Assembly: GCA_030429545.1 (NCBI GenBank)
Contig: JAUIFF010000001.1
Span: 1-64,000 of the forward strand
Direction of reading: 5' to 3'
Length of the DNA: 64,000 nt
DNA from: Polyangia bacterium
GTDB lineage: Bacteria > Myxococcota_A > Polyangia > Nannocystales > Nannocystaceae
Below, piece after piece: positions 34,851 to 45,121 of the stretch (position 1 is its first letter; every line of letters starts with the position of its first letter). The notes below the pieces were generated by a model, which did no database searches, was not told the origin of the DNA, and saw nothing but the letters and a program-made list of their open reading frames with translations. The position numbers and the translations under genes are program-made.

Positions 34851-36719
34851 ATGATGGAGCGTGAGATCAGCACGCGGATCATTCGCACGTTCTTGCGGTA
34901 CGCCGAAAATGTCGGCGGACGCCAGGCTGTTGAGGCGTTGCTCGCCGGCGAAGAGGTCTCAGAAGCCGACTTGCTCGACGAGGTTGGCTGGGTGTCCCAC
35001 GCGTTCGAAGCTCGGGTGATGGACCGGCTTGCGGAGGTCACCGGGCGAGAGAACGCGCCCTACGAAGCTGGATTGTTTGGCGTGGAGACCGGTGGGTTTG
35101 GCACGCTAGAGGCCGTTGTACGGGCGTTTTTTGGCCCGTCCAAGGTCTATCAGCGGTTGCCGTGGATCGTCAATCGGATCGCCCAAGTCGGCGAGATGGA
35201 GCTGAAGGAGCTTCACAACCAAACGGCCACGTTGTCGTTTCGCTACCACCCGGGCTACACCGGCACCCGGGCACTTTGCCGCAATCGTCAGGGCATGCTC
35301 GCCGGGCTGCCTGGGTTGTGGGGGCTCGCACCGGCGACCGTTAGCGAGAAATCATGTATGTGCAATGGAGATGACCAGTGCACCTACGAGGTAACCTGGC
35401 AGCGACTCCCGTTTATTCGCCATCGTCGGGTGCTGTTGCTGGCGAGCGTGCTCGTTGCCGCGGTGTTGATGACGGTCAACGCCGCCACCGGGTGGCTTGG
35501 CCCCTCCATGTGGGTGGCCTTTGGTGCGGTCTGTTTTGTTGCGATCAGTTGGCTCCTAGGGCTCAGCCTAGATCTTGCCATGCGGACAGGTGAACAAAAC
35601 CTCGTGATCCAGCGGCAAAATCAGGCACTTTCGGCCCAGCTCGAGCAGATGCAAGCGATCAATACGCACCTCGAAGACCTTGTCGCAGCGAGGACTGCCG
35701 AGCAAGAGCTCGAGTTTACGCGCCTTCGCGGCCTCAACCGGCTCAGCCAGCAGCTCGGTGAAATCCTCGACAGCAAGGAGTTGTTGCTCGCGGTGCTCGA
35801 GGGCTCGCTCGAGTTGCTCGAGGGCACCGGGATTTGTGTGGTGCTCAACGAAGAAGTCGCTGGCGAGCTCGAGCTGCAGGACTATCCAAGTGAGGCGCTC
35901 GGGCAAAAAATTGGTCTATCGAAGCACCGCGAAGATGGTGTGTTGGTGTTCAAAAAAGGTGTGGTGCCGGTCGATGTCAACTCCGAGTTGGCGGCGTTTT
36001 GGCCCCACCCGGGACGCTCGCATGTCGAGCCGTCAACCCGCGGGCGCGGGGCTGTGATGCGCCTGCGTCTCGAGAGTGCAAGCACGGCATTTGGGATGTT
36101 GGCGGTGTGGCGCAAGGGCGACGACGCGACGTTCACCGAACGCGAGGCCAACCTCGCGGCGACAATCGCCGAGATTCTGTCGGGGGCATTCGCCACGGTG
36201 CATCGCTTTATTGAGAAGGAACGGTTGAGTATTACTGACGGGCTCACCGATTTGTATGTACACCGGCATTTTCGTGAGCTGCTGGTCAACGAGGTCGAAC
36301 GCTCCCATCGTTACGGCCACGCACTCAGCCTGCTATTTGTCGACCTCGACGACTTTAAGCAGGTCAACGACACCCTCGGGCACCTCGCTGGCGATGCCGT
36401 GCTTAAGGTGGTTGCGCATGCACTAAAAACGGAGTCGCGCTCGACGGATATTGTCGCCCGCTACGGCGGGGACGAGTTTGCCGTGTTGTTGCCGGGGGTC
36501 ACCGGCAAGCAAGCCGTCAACTTCGCCCGCCGCATACAACAACGACTCAAGGTCGGGCCCGCGTGGGTCGGTGGCCACTCCATCCCCATCACGGTGAGCC
36601 TCGGGATCGGCGAGTATGTGGCGGGAGACGATGCCAACAGCCTGATCGACCGGGCAGACCGGGCGTTGTATCGGGCCAAGGACGCGGGCAAGAATCGGTT
36701 TGATTGCCAGGTGGCCTAG
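34851..36719 (+). CDS. Diguanylate cyclase: V4R-like sensor, membrane, GAF, GGDEF
   Basis: 622 residues. About 1-190 look like a V4R/heme-NO-binding-like sensor (CRNRQGMLAGLPGLWG to CMCNGDDQCTYEVTW, with conserved Cys). Two transmembrane helices (about 195-250) follow, then a coiled linker, a GAF-like domain (about 290-460) and a C-terminal GGDEF domain. RYGGDEFAVLLPG is an intact active site, and RSTD five residues upstream fits the RxxD inhibitory site. The enzyme makes cyclic di-GMP from two GTP, with product inhibition expected. ATG 34851 is the likely start. Confidence 0.91.
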   Translation: MMEREISTRIIRTFLRYAENVGGRQAVEALLAGEEVSEADLLDEVGWVSHAFEARVMDRLAEVTGRENAPYEAGLFGVETGGFGTLEAVVRAFFGPSKVYQRLPWIVNRIAQVGEMELKELHNQTATLSFRYHPGYTGTRALCRNRQGMLAGLPGLWGLAPATVSEKSCMCNGDDQCTYEVTWQRLPFIRHRRVLLLASVLVAAVLMTVNAATGWLGPSMWVAFGAVCFVAISWLLGLSLDLAMRTGEQNLVIQRQNQALSAQLEQMQAINTHLEDLVAARTAEQELEFTRLRGLNRLSQQLGEILDSKELLLAVLEGSLELLEGTGICVVLNEEVAGELELQDYPSEALGQKIGLSKHREDGVLVFKKGVVPVDVNSELAAFWPHPGRSHVEPSTRGRGAVMRLRLESASTAFGMLAVWRKGDDATFTEREANLAATIAEILSGAFATVHRFIEKERLSITDGLTDLYVHRHFRELLVNEVERSHRYGHALSLLFVDLDDFKQVNDTLGHLAGDAVLKVVAHALKTESRSTDIVARYGGDEFAVLLPGVTGKQAVNFARRIQQRLKVGPAWVGGHSIPITVSLGIGEYVAGDDANSLIDRADRALYRAKDAGKNRFDCQVA

Positions 36720-37004
36720 TACGTATGTATAGGCATGCACCCTGAACGTCGCCCAGTACCGTGTGGGTCTAAACCCGGGGCAGGGTGCCCGCAACGCATG
36801 TGCGTTGGCGATCATCGGCCGGTGCACCCATGCATGTTTTTGCAATAAATGCGGCCAGATCGATCTGGTTTGGTACATCCAACCAGCACCATGGATGCCG
36901 CAACCTCACTCGCTATCCTGCCCGATCCGCCCTTTGTTCGCTGCTCCGCCCAGGCCGGCCCTCGAGCACGGGAATATCCCCGCGTTGTCGAGCGAACCGA
37001 GGGT

Positions 37005-38189
37005 ATGCAACCGGTGGCCGCGACATCGAATTCGGAGCTTCCCAAGACTCCTGCGGACCCGCAGGTGCCAACCCAGACCCAGGGGCGCGCGCTTGACCAC
37101 GGTCTGCGTGTGATGATTGCCGGCGGTGGCACGGGCGGGCACCTGTTTCCCGGCATTGCCCTGGCTGAGGAGATTCGCAGCCGCGGCGGCGAGGTGCGGT
37201 TTGTCGGCACCCAACGCGGCATTGAGGCTCGGGTGCTGCCAGACCTCGGATGGGACCTCGACTTTATTGAGGCGACGGGGATCAAGGGCCGGGGTGCACT
37301 CGGGCTGCTTCGCGGGTTGCTGAAACTGCCGGGGGCATGGTGGCAGTCGATGGGGATTATCCGCAGCTTTCGCCCGGACCTCGTGCTCGGGGTGGGTGGT
37401 TACGCGAGTGGTCCGCTGGTTGCGACCGCAGCGATGATGCGGATTCCGACAGCGATTATGGAACAAAACAGCGTGCCCGGTATCACCAACCGGATTCTCG
37501 GACGGGTGGTTTCCCGCGTCTTTTGTTCGTTTGAAGACTCCGGCTACTTTCCCCAACGCCGGGTGGTGTTGACCGGCAACCCAATTCGCAAGGAGTTGCT
37601 CGCCAAGTTGACCGGTGACGCCGAGGCCCAGGCAGGACACCCTCCGCGGCTGTTTGTGTTTGGCGGCTCGCAGGGTGCTCGGGCGCTCAACCGCACGATG
37701 CTCCAGGCGATTCCAATGCTGTTACAACAATTGCCGGAGCTCGAAATTTGGCACCAAACCGGAAAGGCCGACTTTGACGAGGTCTCGGCTGGCTACCAAC
37801 AACTCGGGCTGGGCGAACCTCGTGTGCGGGTGGCCGCGTTTATCCGCGATATGGCAGCGCCCTACCGCTGGGCAGACCTGGTGTTGTGTCGCGCCGGGGC
37901 AACGACAGTGGCCGAGCTCGCAGCCGTGGCCAAACCGGCCGTGTTAATTCCGTTTCCCCACGCCACCGACAACCACCAAGAACTCAACGCCCGGGCGCTG
38001 GTCGACTGTGGGGCCGCGGTGATGCAGCGCGAGTCGGAGTGGACAGTCGATGGGCTCTCGGGCCTGTTGGCTTCGTTGCTGTCGAGCCCCTCACGGTTGG
38101 CCAAGATGCGCAAGGCGATGCGCACCGCAGCCCGGCCAGATGCGGCTGCGACGATTTATGACGAGATCGTCCAGCTGGTCAAAAGTTAG
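37005..38189 (+). CDS. murG: UDP-GlcNAc transferase MurG
   Basis: About 394 residues. Transfers GlcNAc to lipid I on the inner face of the membrane to make lipid II. Visible motifs: VMIAGGGTGGHLFPGIALAEE (N-terminal glycine-rich loop), VLGVGGYASGP, MEQNSVPGITNR, FVFGGSQGARALN and ATTVAELAAVAKPAVLIPFPHATDNHQ. ATG 37005 is chosen; ATG 36891 is possible. The gene is not within a dcw cluster here, unlike in most bacteria. Confidence 0.92.
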   Translation: MQPVAATSNSELPKTPADPQVPTQTQGRALDHGLRVMIAGGGTGGHLFPGIALAEEIRSRGGEVRFVGTQRGIEARVLPDLGWDLDFIEATGIKGRGALGLLRGLLKLPGAWWQSMGIIRSFRPDLVLGVGGYASGPLVATAAMMRIPTAIMEQNSVPGITNRILGRVVSRVFCSFEDSGYFPQRRVVLTGNPIRKELLAKLTGDAEAQAGHPPRLFVFGGSQGARALNRTMLQAIPMLLQQLPELEIWHQTGKADFDEVSAGYQQLGLGEPRVRVAAFIRDMAAPYRWADLVLCRAGATTVAELAAVAKPAVLIPFPHATDNHQELNARALVDCGAAVMQRESEWTVDGLSGLLASLLSSPSRLAKMRKAMRTAARPDAAATIYDEIVQLVKS

Positions 38190-38327
38190 CCGCCGGCAGC
38201 GGTTGCACGTGCACAAATCTCGGGCAAGTACGCGAGTGTGTGCACCCGTGTAGGCCCACGTTTCGGGCGTTTGATCGCCGGTGCGCGGGTTTGTCGAACA
38301 TCGCGCTGTACCGGTAGTTCTCGGCAG

Positions 38328-38352
38328 TGCGCAAACTCTTTGCGCAAACTCT
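38328..38352 (+). repeat. Tandem 12-mer upstream of gcvP
   Basis: TGCGCAAACTCT occurs at 38328-38339 and again at 38341-38352. The phase is 13 nt. It lies about 55 nt before the glycine dehydrogenase ATG and could be a regulator-binding or slipped-strand site. No glycine riboswitch is recognisable. Confidence 0.45.
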
Positions 38353-38406
38353 GGTTGGCAGTGTCGGGGAGTTTGTGTCTGGGCGTTACGGTCGGGTGAG
38401 GCCCCT

Positions 38407-41322
38407 ATGACCCAACAAAATCGTCCTGTCGATACGGCCCCGTTCGCTCCCACCGACACTTTTGTTCACCGCCATGTTGGCCCGCGGGCCCATGAGGTCG
38501 GTGAGATGCTCGAGGTGGTCGGCTGCAGCTCGCTGGCGGAGCTTGTCGAACAAACTGTACCTACATCGATTATCAGCGAACACGGCCTCGATTTTGGTGG
38601 TGATGTCATCGCTACCCGTGAGCCGGGCGAATCGGAGGTGTTGGCCGAGTTGAAGTCGATGATGGGCAACAACCAGCTGATGCGGTCGCTGATTGGCATG
38701 GGCTACAACGCCTGCCTGACGCCCGCCGTCATCATGCGTGGGATTCTTGAAAACCCGGGCTGGTACACCCCCTACACGCCATACCAAGCCGAGATTGCCC
38801 AGGGGCGGTTAGAAGCCCTTATCAACTTTCAGACGGTGATTTCCGACCTCACGGGGCTGCCGCTGGCCGGGGCCTCGCTGCTCGACGAAGCAACCGCAGC
38901 GGCCGAGGCTGTGCACATGTGTGTCGCCAAGGGGCGGGGCAAACGACGTGTCGTTTGGGTCAGCCAAAGTTGTCACCCGCAGACGATCGCCGTGGTCCAA
39001 ACCCGGGCCAAGGCCCAGGACATCGAGATCCGGGTCGCCGCGGTCGAGGCGTTTGCCATCGACAAACACACAGCTGCGGTCGTGCTGCAGTATCCGACGA
39101 CCGAGGGGGACATCCACGACTACAGTGCGGTGGCAAAAGCTGCCCACGACGCTGGCGCCCAGGTGATTGCTGCCTGCGATCTGTTGGCCCTCACGTTGCT
39201 GCGCCCACCGGGCGAGTGGGGGGCTGACATTGCGGTTGGTTCAGCCCAGCGGTTTGGTGTGCCGCTTGGCTACGGTGGCCCACATGCCGCATTTTTAGCT
39301 GCAGATACATCTTATAAGCGGATCATGCCCGGGCGCATCATCGGGGTGTCGAGGGATGCCCGCGGCAAGCTGGCCTATCGCATGGCCATGCAAACCCGTG
39401 AGCAGCACATTCGCCGGGAACGGGCGACCAGCAATATCTGCACTGCCCAGGTGTTGCTGGCGATCGTCGCCAGCATGTATGCCGTCTACCATGGCCCTGA
39501 GGGGCTTACCGCGATCGCGCGACGGGTGTTACGCCTGACCCAGCTGCTGGCTGAAGGTGTCTCACTGCTGGGGCACCAACGCTCCGACTGCCCGGTGTTT
39601 GACACCGTGACGTTGACACCGTCAGGGCTATCCGCCGATGAAATCCATGAGCGGGCACTCGCTGCCGGGTTTAACTTTCGCCGCTACGCCGATGGCCGCG
39701 TCGGGATTTCGCTCGATGAGCGCTCTAGTTTAGAGGAGGTCGAGCGGATCCTTGCGGTGCTTTCACCCCCGGGCAGGCCGGTGCTCGCCCGCGAAAAACT
39801 TGTGTCTGCAACAACTGGTGCGTTCACAGGCACACACGCGCGCACGAGTCCGTTTTTGCAGCATGAGGTGTTTGCCAACCACCGCGCCGAGCACGAGCTT
39901 TTGCGGTATATGCATCGACTGCGCTCGCGCGACCTGTCGCTGACAACCTCGATGACGCCACTGGGTTCGTGCACGATGAAACTCAACGCGACCTCCGAGA
40001 TGCTGGCGATTTCGTGGCCAGAAGTTGGCGACATCCATCCGTTTGTGCCCGCCGACCAGGCCCAGGGCTACGCTGCCTTGGTCTCGTCGCTCGAGCGCAT
40101 GCTGTGCGAGGTCACCGGGTTTGCCGGGATTTCGTTTCAACCCAACGCCGGGTCCCAGGGCGAGCTCGCCGGGCTCTTGACGATTCGCGCCTACCACGAG
40201 GCCAACGGCCAAGGGCACCGCAACATCTGTTTGATTCCGACGTCGGCCCACGGCACCAATCCCGCCTCCGCCGTGCTTGCCGGGATGAAGGTGGTGGCGG
40301 TTGCCTGCGACGACCATGGCAACATCGACATCGCCGACTTGCAGGCCAAGGCCGACAAATACCGCGACAAACTCTCGGCAGTGATGGTGACCTACCCCTC
40401 GACCCACGGCGTGTTCGAGGCCGAGATCCGAAAGCTCTGTGAGGTGGTCCATGGGGCAGGTGGCCAGGTGTACCTCGACGGGGCCAACCTCAACGCCCAG
40501 CTCGGAGTATGTCGCCCGGGTGAGTACGGTGCCGACGTTTGCCACCTCAACCTCCACAAAACGTTTTGTATCCCCCACGGCGGCGGCGGGCCGGGCATGG
40601 GACCCATCGGCGTAGCGCCGCACCTTTTGCCATTTTTGCCGGGTCATCCCGTGGTTGCCTGCGGCGGCGAGCAGGCGATCGGAGCCATTGCAGCTGCACC
40701 ATTTGGCAGTGCAAGTATTTTGACGATTTCGTGGATGTACATCGCGATGATGGGCGCAGCCGGTCTGCGACGAGCCACCGAGATTGCTATCTTGGCAGCC
40801 AACTACATGGCAGCCCGGCTCGAACCCCACTTCCCGGTGCTCTATCGCGGCACCAACGGACGGGTCGCGCACGAGTTCATCATTGACCTGCGGCCGCTCA
40901 AAAAATCTGCGGGTATCGAAGTCGACGACGTCGCCAAACGGCTGATGGACTACGGATTTCATGCGCCAACCATGTCCTTCCCAGTCGCCGGCACCCTGAT
41001 GATCGAGCCGACCGAAAGCGAATCAAAGGCCGAGCTCGATCGCCTGTGTGAGGCCCTGATTTCGATTCGCGAAGAGATTCGAGCGATCGAAAACGGGACC
41101 GTCGGCCGCAACAACAACGTCCTCAAACACGCACCCCACACCGCCGACGTGGTGATTTCCGATAGCTGGGACCGGCCGTATCCACGCGAGCAGGCCGCCT
41201 ACCCGGCCGAGTGGTTGCGCGAGCACAAGTACTGGCCACACGTAGGTCGGATCGACAATGCGTTTGGCGATCGGAACTTGGCTTGCACGTGCCCGACTGT
41301 CGAAGAGCTGGCTGAAGAATAG
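38407..41322 (+). CDS. gcvP: Glycine dehydrogenase (decarboxylating), P protein
   Basis: 971 residues, the length of single-chain GcvP. Decarboxylates glycine and passes the aminomethyl group to the lipoyl H protein. The pyridoxal-phosphate lysine lies in [18 protein letters not shown]; the N-terminal half shows FVHRHVGPR and [12 protein letters not shown], and [26 protein letters not shown] and [15 protein letters not shown] are family-typical. Start ATG 38407 (MTQQNRPV) is chosen over the 126-nt upstream extension. gcvT and gcvH are not adjacent. Confidence 0.95.
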   Translation: MTQQNRPVDTAPFAPTDTFVHRHVGPRAHEVGEMLEVVGCSSLAELVEQTVPTSIISEHGLDFGGDVIATREPGESEVLAELKSMMGNNQLMRSLIGMGYNACLTPAVIMRGILENPGWYTPYTPYQAEIAQGRLEALINFQTVISDLTGLPLAGASLLDEATAAAEAVHMCVAKGRGKRRVVWVSQSCHPQTIAVVQTRAKAQDIEIRVAAVEAFAIDKHTAAVVLQYPTTEGDIHDYSAVAKAAHDAGAQVIAACDLLALTLLRPPGEWGADIAVGSAQRFGVPLGYGGPHAAFLAADTSYKRIMPGRIIGVSRDARGKLAYRMAMQTREQHIRRERATSNICTAQVLLAIVASMYAVYHGPEGLTAIARRVLRLTQLLAEGVSLLGHQRSDCPVFDTVTLTPSGLSADEIHERALAAGFNFRRYADGRVGISLDERSSLEEVERILAVLSPPGRPVLAREKLVSATTGAFTGTHARTSPFLQHEVFANHRAEHELLRYMHRLRSRDLSLTTSMTPLGSCTMKLNATSEMLAISWPEVGDIHPFVPADQAQGYAALVSSLERMLCEVTGFAGISFQPNAGSQGELAGLLTIRAYHEANGQGHRNICLIPTSAHGTNPASAVLAGMKVVAVACDDHGNIDIADLQAKADKYRDKLSAVMVTYPSTHGVFEAEIRKLCEVVHGAGGQVYLDGANLNAQLGVCRPGEYGADVCHLNLHKTFCIPHGGGGPGMGPIGVAPHLLPFLPGHPVVACGGEQAIGAIAAAPFGSASILTISWMYIAMMGAAGLRRATEIAILAANYMAARLEPHFPVLYRGTNGRVAHEFIIDLRPLKKSAGIEVDDVAKRLMDYGFHAPTMSFPVAGTLMIEPTESESKAELDRLCEALISIREEIRAIENGTVGRNNNVLKHAPHTADVVISDSWDRPYPREQAAYPAEWLREHKYWPHVGRIDNAFGDRNLACTCPTVEELAEE

Positions 41323-41331
41323 TATTGAGCG

Positions 41332-42150
41332 TATTGGGCGAGAAGCGGCGCGCGGATTCTTTTGGCCGAGAACAGGTCCTGAGAGGCTAGCAGTAGCCCA
41401 CTACAGCCTATTGGGCGAGAAGCGGCGCGCGGGTTCTTTTGGCCGAGAACAGGTTCTGAGAAGCTAGCAGTAGCCCACTACAGCGTCGCCTCTCAGAAGT
41501 CTGTTCTCGGCCAAAAGCCCTCCGCGAATCGTGGTTCGGGTTTGGTTTTGCGACCGAGAGATTGGGCAGCCGACATTGGGGCACCTCTCAGAAGTCAGTT
41601 CTCGGTCAAAAGCCCTCCGCGAATCGTGGTTCGGGTTTGGTCACCGCGCGTGGTGGGTTTGGTTTTGCGACCGGGACAGCGCGTCGTGGTTTTGCGACCG
41701 AGACTCCGCGCGTCGTGGTTTGGGTTTGGTTTTGCGACCGAGAGATTGGGCAGCCGACATTGGGGCACCTCTCAGAAGTCTGTTCTCGGCCAAAAGCCCT
41801 CCGCGAATCGTGGTTCGGGTTTGGTCACCGCGCGTGGTGGGTTTGGTTTTGCGACCGGGAAGTTGGGTTTGGGCAAGCCCTGCGAGTCGTGGCCCTCAGA
41901 AGTCAGTTCTCGGCGAAAGTCCCTCCGCGTATCGTGGTTCGGGTTTGTTTTAGCGACCGGGACATCGACTCGTGGTTTGGGTTTGGTCTGACGAGCGGGA
42001 CACCGCGCGTTGAGTTTGGTTTAGCGACCGAGAGATTGGGCAGCCGACATTGGGGCGCCTCTCAGAAGTCAGTTCTCGGCCAGAAGCGAATCGTGGTTTG
42101 GGTTTGGGTACGCGACCGGGACCGGGCTTGGCAACAGCCGGGGCGGGAGC
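41332..42150. repeat. Hairpin-repeat array A between convergent genes
   Basis: Two tandem 76-nt left halves (41332-41407 and 41409-41484) carry GCGCGCGG, a TTCTTTTGG border, a stem and the loop core CAGTAGCCCACTACAG. The second folds with the following right half: TTTTGGCCGAGAACAG pairs with CTGTTCTCGGCCAAAA, then TTCTGAGA with TCTCAGAA. Five right halves start at 41489, 41584, 41768, 41893 and 42058, the first three ending CCCTCCGCGAATCGTGG. A spacer beginning GCGACCGAGAGATTGGG repeats at 41550, 41734 and 42024. The open frames across this array come from the repeats and are not genes. Confidence 0.92.
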
Positions 42151-42154
42151 TCGA

Positions 42155-43519
42155 CTACTGGTTTCGTGGCGTGCGTTTGACTCGGCGGCCGTCGACCCAG
42201 ACTTCGACGATGCGGTGGACGTTGTCGAGGTTTTGCACGGGGTCCCCTTCGACCAGGATGAGGTCGGCTTGGTAGCCTACTTTGACGGCTCCGAAGGTTG
42301 CGTTGGGGTCGAGGAAGCGGCTGTTTTTCCAGGTTGCAGCTACAAGTATGTCGGCGTTGGACATGCCTGCCTGGGATAGTTGGTCGAGTTCGCGGTGGAG
42401 GCCGGCTCCTGCTGCGATCCCTGCGTTTGGGGAGTCGGAGCCAACGAGGATTTCGACCCCGGCACTGGCGAGTTTGTGGACGTTTTGGATGCGGTCGGCC
42501 CGGTGTTCGGCGACTTCCTGGGCCCACTTGTGCATGTTGCCGGGGAACGGGGCATCTCCTTGTGTCACCCGGGACATGTCTTTGAGGACGCTTGTTCGCA
42601 GGATTTCCTGCTCGAGCGGGCCGACGAGCGACTGCTTGCGGTAGATGAGCTCGACCGACTGCCAGACGGCGAGGGTTGGGATGACGGCGATGTTGGCTGA
42701 GGCAGCGGCTGCGACCGTGGCCTCGTCGATCGCGTCGGCGTAGGGGACGTGCGCGAGGGCGTCGACGGGCAGGGCGACCGCTCGGCGCATATCGCTGGCC
42801 CGGCCAACGTGGGCGAGGACTGGGCGTTTCCAGGCGGTTGCTTGGGTGCGCAGGAGGGCGAGTGGGTCGTCTTCGATGACGCGATAGCCCCGCGGGATTT
42901 CGTCGAGCATGACTTTGAGAACGTCGGACTGCCCGTGCTTGCGCAGCGCCTTGGTCATGTCGGCTTCGTCGTCGATTTGGTGGGCGAGCGGACCCGTGAT
43001 GACGTCCATGAGCACGCCGGGAAATGTCTCGCGCATCGCCGAAATCGGGTGGCCTCCAGGGGCGGTAAAGGGGAGCCCGCTTCCGTAGACTGCGGGACTT
43101 GCCCAACGCTTGGCGGCCGCGCGTTTCACCTGTTTGAGTCGGCGGGAATTCATGCTCAGGTCGAGTACGGTCGTCACTCCGCAGTAGAGGAACTGCTGTA
43201 GGTTCTCGCGCATGCGTGGGAGTCGCACACGGCCCGGAACCGCCGGGATTGATTGTATGTGCACGTGTAGATCGATCAGTCCCGGTAGCAGCGTTTTGCC
43301 CGATCCGTCGACGATACGAGCCGTGCTCGATGCGTGCGATTGCGGTGGGTGGATGCCGCGGATCTGACCGTCTGCGAGTGTGACATCGAATGGGCCTGAG
43401 ATGCTTCCATCAGCCTCTAGGACCATGACGTTGACGATCTGTGTCTCGGCTGGCCGGCGTTCAACGGAGCTTAGGGGGGCGGCAAACAGCGAGAGCGCGA
43501 GCATGCTTTGGACGACCAT
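42155..43519 (-). CDS. Exported metal-dependent amidohydrolase
   Basis: 454 residues from ATG 43519, chosen because MVVQSMLALSLFAAPLSS is a signal peptide; longer open frame upstream is unlikely to be coding. GLIDLHVHIQ is the HxH metal motif of the amidohydrolase superfamily. RPVLAHVGR and DALAHVPYADAID supply later metal-ligand histidines, and VGSDSPNAG the catalytic Asp. The N-terminal beta-sandwich and C-terminal GYQADLILVEGDPVQNL are typical of imidazolonepropionase-like members. Substrate unknown; export suggests a periplasmic peptide or cyclic amide. Confidence 0.88.
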   Translation of the reverse strand: MVVQSMLALSLFAAPLSSVERRPAETQIVNVMVLEADGSISGPFDVTLADGQIRGIHPPQSHASSTARIVDGSGKTLLPGLIDLHVHIQSIPAVPGRVRLPRMRENLQQFLYCGVTTVLDLSMNSRRLKQVKRAAAKRWASPAVYGSGLPFTAPGGHPISAMRETFPGVLMDVITGPLAHQIDDEADMTKALRKHGQSDVLKVMLDEIPRGYRVIEDDPLALLRTQATAWKRPVLAHVGRASDMRRAVALPVDALAHVPYADAIDEATVAAAASANIAVIPTLAVWQSVELIYRKQSLVGPLEQEILRTSVLKDMSRVTQGDAPFPGNMHKWAQEVAEHRADRIQNVHKLASAGVEILVGSDSPNAGIAAGAGLHRELDQLSQAGMSNADILVAATWKNSRFLDPNATFGAVKVGYQADLILVEGDPVQNLDNVHRIVEVWVDGRRVKRTPRNQ

Positions 43520-43874
43520 CGGCGCGAGGGTAGGGGGAAAACCCTTGTGTCTGCAAATGTCTTGTTGACCAGGTGCGGATGTGTGGTTGTTCGCGGCCGG
43601 AGGGTCACAATTCCCCAGGTTATCTGGCTCGTAGGTCAGTTCATTCGATGTGTCCGAGTGTGCAGATGACGCGGTTTCACCGGGCAAAAAAAAAATTTCA
43701 TTTTGGGTAATTGGTCGACCCAAAAAGTGAACTACCAAAATGCAAAACGACGATGCCGGAGCAAGTTGATGATGCGCTCCGCGGCCGTCGAGCCCCACTC
43801 TCGTAGATTTCCAAACGCCGGGAAGCGCCGCGTAACCCATCTGTGTGGCCCCCCGCAAATGAAAGAGCAACGTC
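43520..43874. other. Intergenic region with poly-A tract and palindrome
   Basis: About 355 nt without a convincing gene. It contains a run of ten A (43686-43695), rare in this GC-rich segment, then TTTTGGGT (43701-43708) and ACCCAAAA (43718-43725), a perfect inverted repeat with a 9-nt spacer. This could be a promoter or operator for the downstream small-protein gene. Confidence 0.4.
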
Positions 43875-44141
43875 ATGTCCACCTTCAACTCGCTACTCCT
43901 CGCCGCCCCCTTCGCCCTGTTTCTCGGTGTTGCGACCAATAGCCAGCCGCCCGCGGGTACCCAGCCCGGGGTTGATTCGAGCGACAGCCCGGCAACCACG
44001 CATTGCAAGCAAAAATGCCGCAACGTGTACCTACAGTGCATTATGGACTGTGGCCTCTCCGAGGATGGCTCGGCCGCTTGCCGCTCGACATACGACAGCT
44101 GTGTCCCGTCCTGCGAGCCGGCACCGTCACCGCTCAAGTAA
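43875..44141 (+). CDS. Small exported Cys-rich protein
   Basis: 88 residues with a signal peptide (about 1-22) and a short Pro/Ser/Thr spacer. The mature end has seven Cys in HCKQKCRNVYLQC, IMDC, AAC, YDSC and VPSC, fitting a compact disulfide-bonded fold. Family not recognised. A strong intrinsic terminator follows, showing that the gene is expressed as its own unit. Toxin, inhibitor, metal-binding or adhesive roles are all open. Confidence 0.75.
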   Translation: MSTFNSLLLAAPFALFLGVATNSQPPAGTQPGVDSSDSPATTHCKQKCRNVYLQCIMDCGLSEDGSAACRSTYDSCVPSCEPAPSPLK

Positions 44142-44200
44142 CCGAGTCGCAAAATCTGCGCTAAGTTCCCTCCTAGTATTTGCGTCCACAACCCATCAAC

Positions 44201-44238
44201 ACCCCGCGAGTTGCGTCCTTCGCGGGGTGTTTTCTTTT
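44201..44238 (+). terminator. Intrinsic terminator after the small Cys-rich gene
   Basis: ACCCCGCGA pairs with TCGCGGGGT around a 10-nt loop, followed by GTTTTCTTTT. It is a textbook Rho-independent terminator for the 88-residue gene. Confidence 0.88.
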
Positions 44239-44326
44239 AATTCAGTCGAGCCCGGGTGAATGTGCCAGTTTGACTTGAATGTACAACTTTGTCCCGGGAA
44301 CGATTGTGCCAGCAGAATCTGCGCGC

Positions 44327-45097
44327 CTAGCCCCGATAAAAGTCTACAAACACAGCTGTGATGTTGTCTTCACCACCGCGCTCGTTGGCGAATGCAATCG
44401 CAGAGTTCGCAGCATGATGATTGGGCAGCGTAAACAGGTCGAGGAGCTCCGAGGGATGATCAAAGTAGCGATGTAGCCCGTCGCTGCACAACAACAGGCG
44501 ATCGCCCGGCAGCAACTGCACAGGCGTGATGTCGACTTTGACATACGACTTCCGGCCGACCGAACGGGTGATGAGATTGCGGAGATCTGATGTCCGAGCC
44601 TGTTCGGGGGAGATCATGCCAGCCCGCAACTGCCCCTGCGCAAGTGTGTGATCCTCAGTCAATTGGGTGACGTCTCCGTTGCGGTAGAGGTACACCCGAC
44701 CGTCTCCGACCTGTCCGACAACCGCGTGGCTCCCCGCATGCAGTAGTACCGAGGCGGTGGTGCTCATACCCCGGTGACTTGGCTCGAACTCGCCAATGCT
44801 GTGGACAAAGTAGCTCGCCGTGGCAATCGCGTTGCGAACCATCATCGCCAGGGTTTCAGTGTCTGCATCCGACCAGACCGCACGTGTGCGCAGCTCGTCG
44901 AGGATGTCCCGACGGCCATCTGCAATGTAGTCGGCGATCGCGTTGGCTGCGGTGTCGCTGGCAACTTCACCCCGAGCCCGTTGGCCAACACCGTCGCAAA
45001 CGACAAACAGACCGACCTCGGGAACTGCGAGCCAGGCGTCCTCGTTGTGTTTTCGCCGCTTCCCGCGGTGGGTCAGCCCGGCATGCTCGGTCAGCAT
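44327..45097 (-). CDS. PP2C-type serine/threonine phosphatase
   Basis: 256 residues, a single PPM/PP2C domain. Metal-binding acidic residues lie in HNEDAW, VVCDGVG, CSDGLH and GGEDNITAV. The order of motifs (RKHNEDAW, FVVCDGVGQRARGEVAS, VGQVGDGRVYLYRNG, LTEDHTLAQ) is canonical. Dephosphorylates Ser/Thr-phosphorylated proteins, usually the substrates of Hanks-type kinases, which are abundant in myxobacteria. No kinase gene is adjacent. It is the downstream neighbour of the RluA-type gene in a minus-strand run. Confidence 0.94.
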   Translation of the reverse strand: MLTEHAGLTHRGKRRKHNEDAWLAVPEVGLFVVCDGVGQRARGEVASDTAANAIADYIADGRRDILDELRTRAVWSDADTETLAMMVRNAIATASYFVHSIGEFEPSHRGMSTTASVLLHAGSHAVVGQVGDGRVYLYRNGDVTQLTEDHTLAQGQLRAGMISPEQARTSDLRNLITRSVGRKSYVKVDITPVQLLPGDRLLLCSDGLHRYFDHPSELLDLFTLPNHHAANSAIAFANERGGEDNITAVFVDFYRG

Positions 45098-45121
45098 TGG
45101 CGCGACGATATCACAACGCGA

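Noticed and set aside
38190..38406. Glycine riboswitch before gcvP
   Set aside because: No conserved glycine aptamer core seen; only a tandem 12-mer was found.
41531..42275. Several long plus-strand open frames of 70-240 residues across array A
   Set aside because: They run through the same repeated units in different frames, have no ribosome-binding sites and change with unit number; they are products of the repeats.
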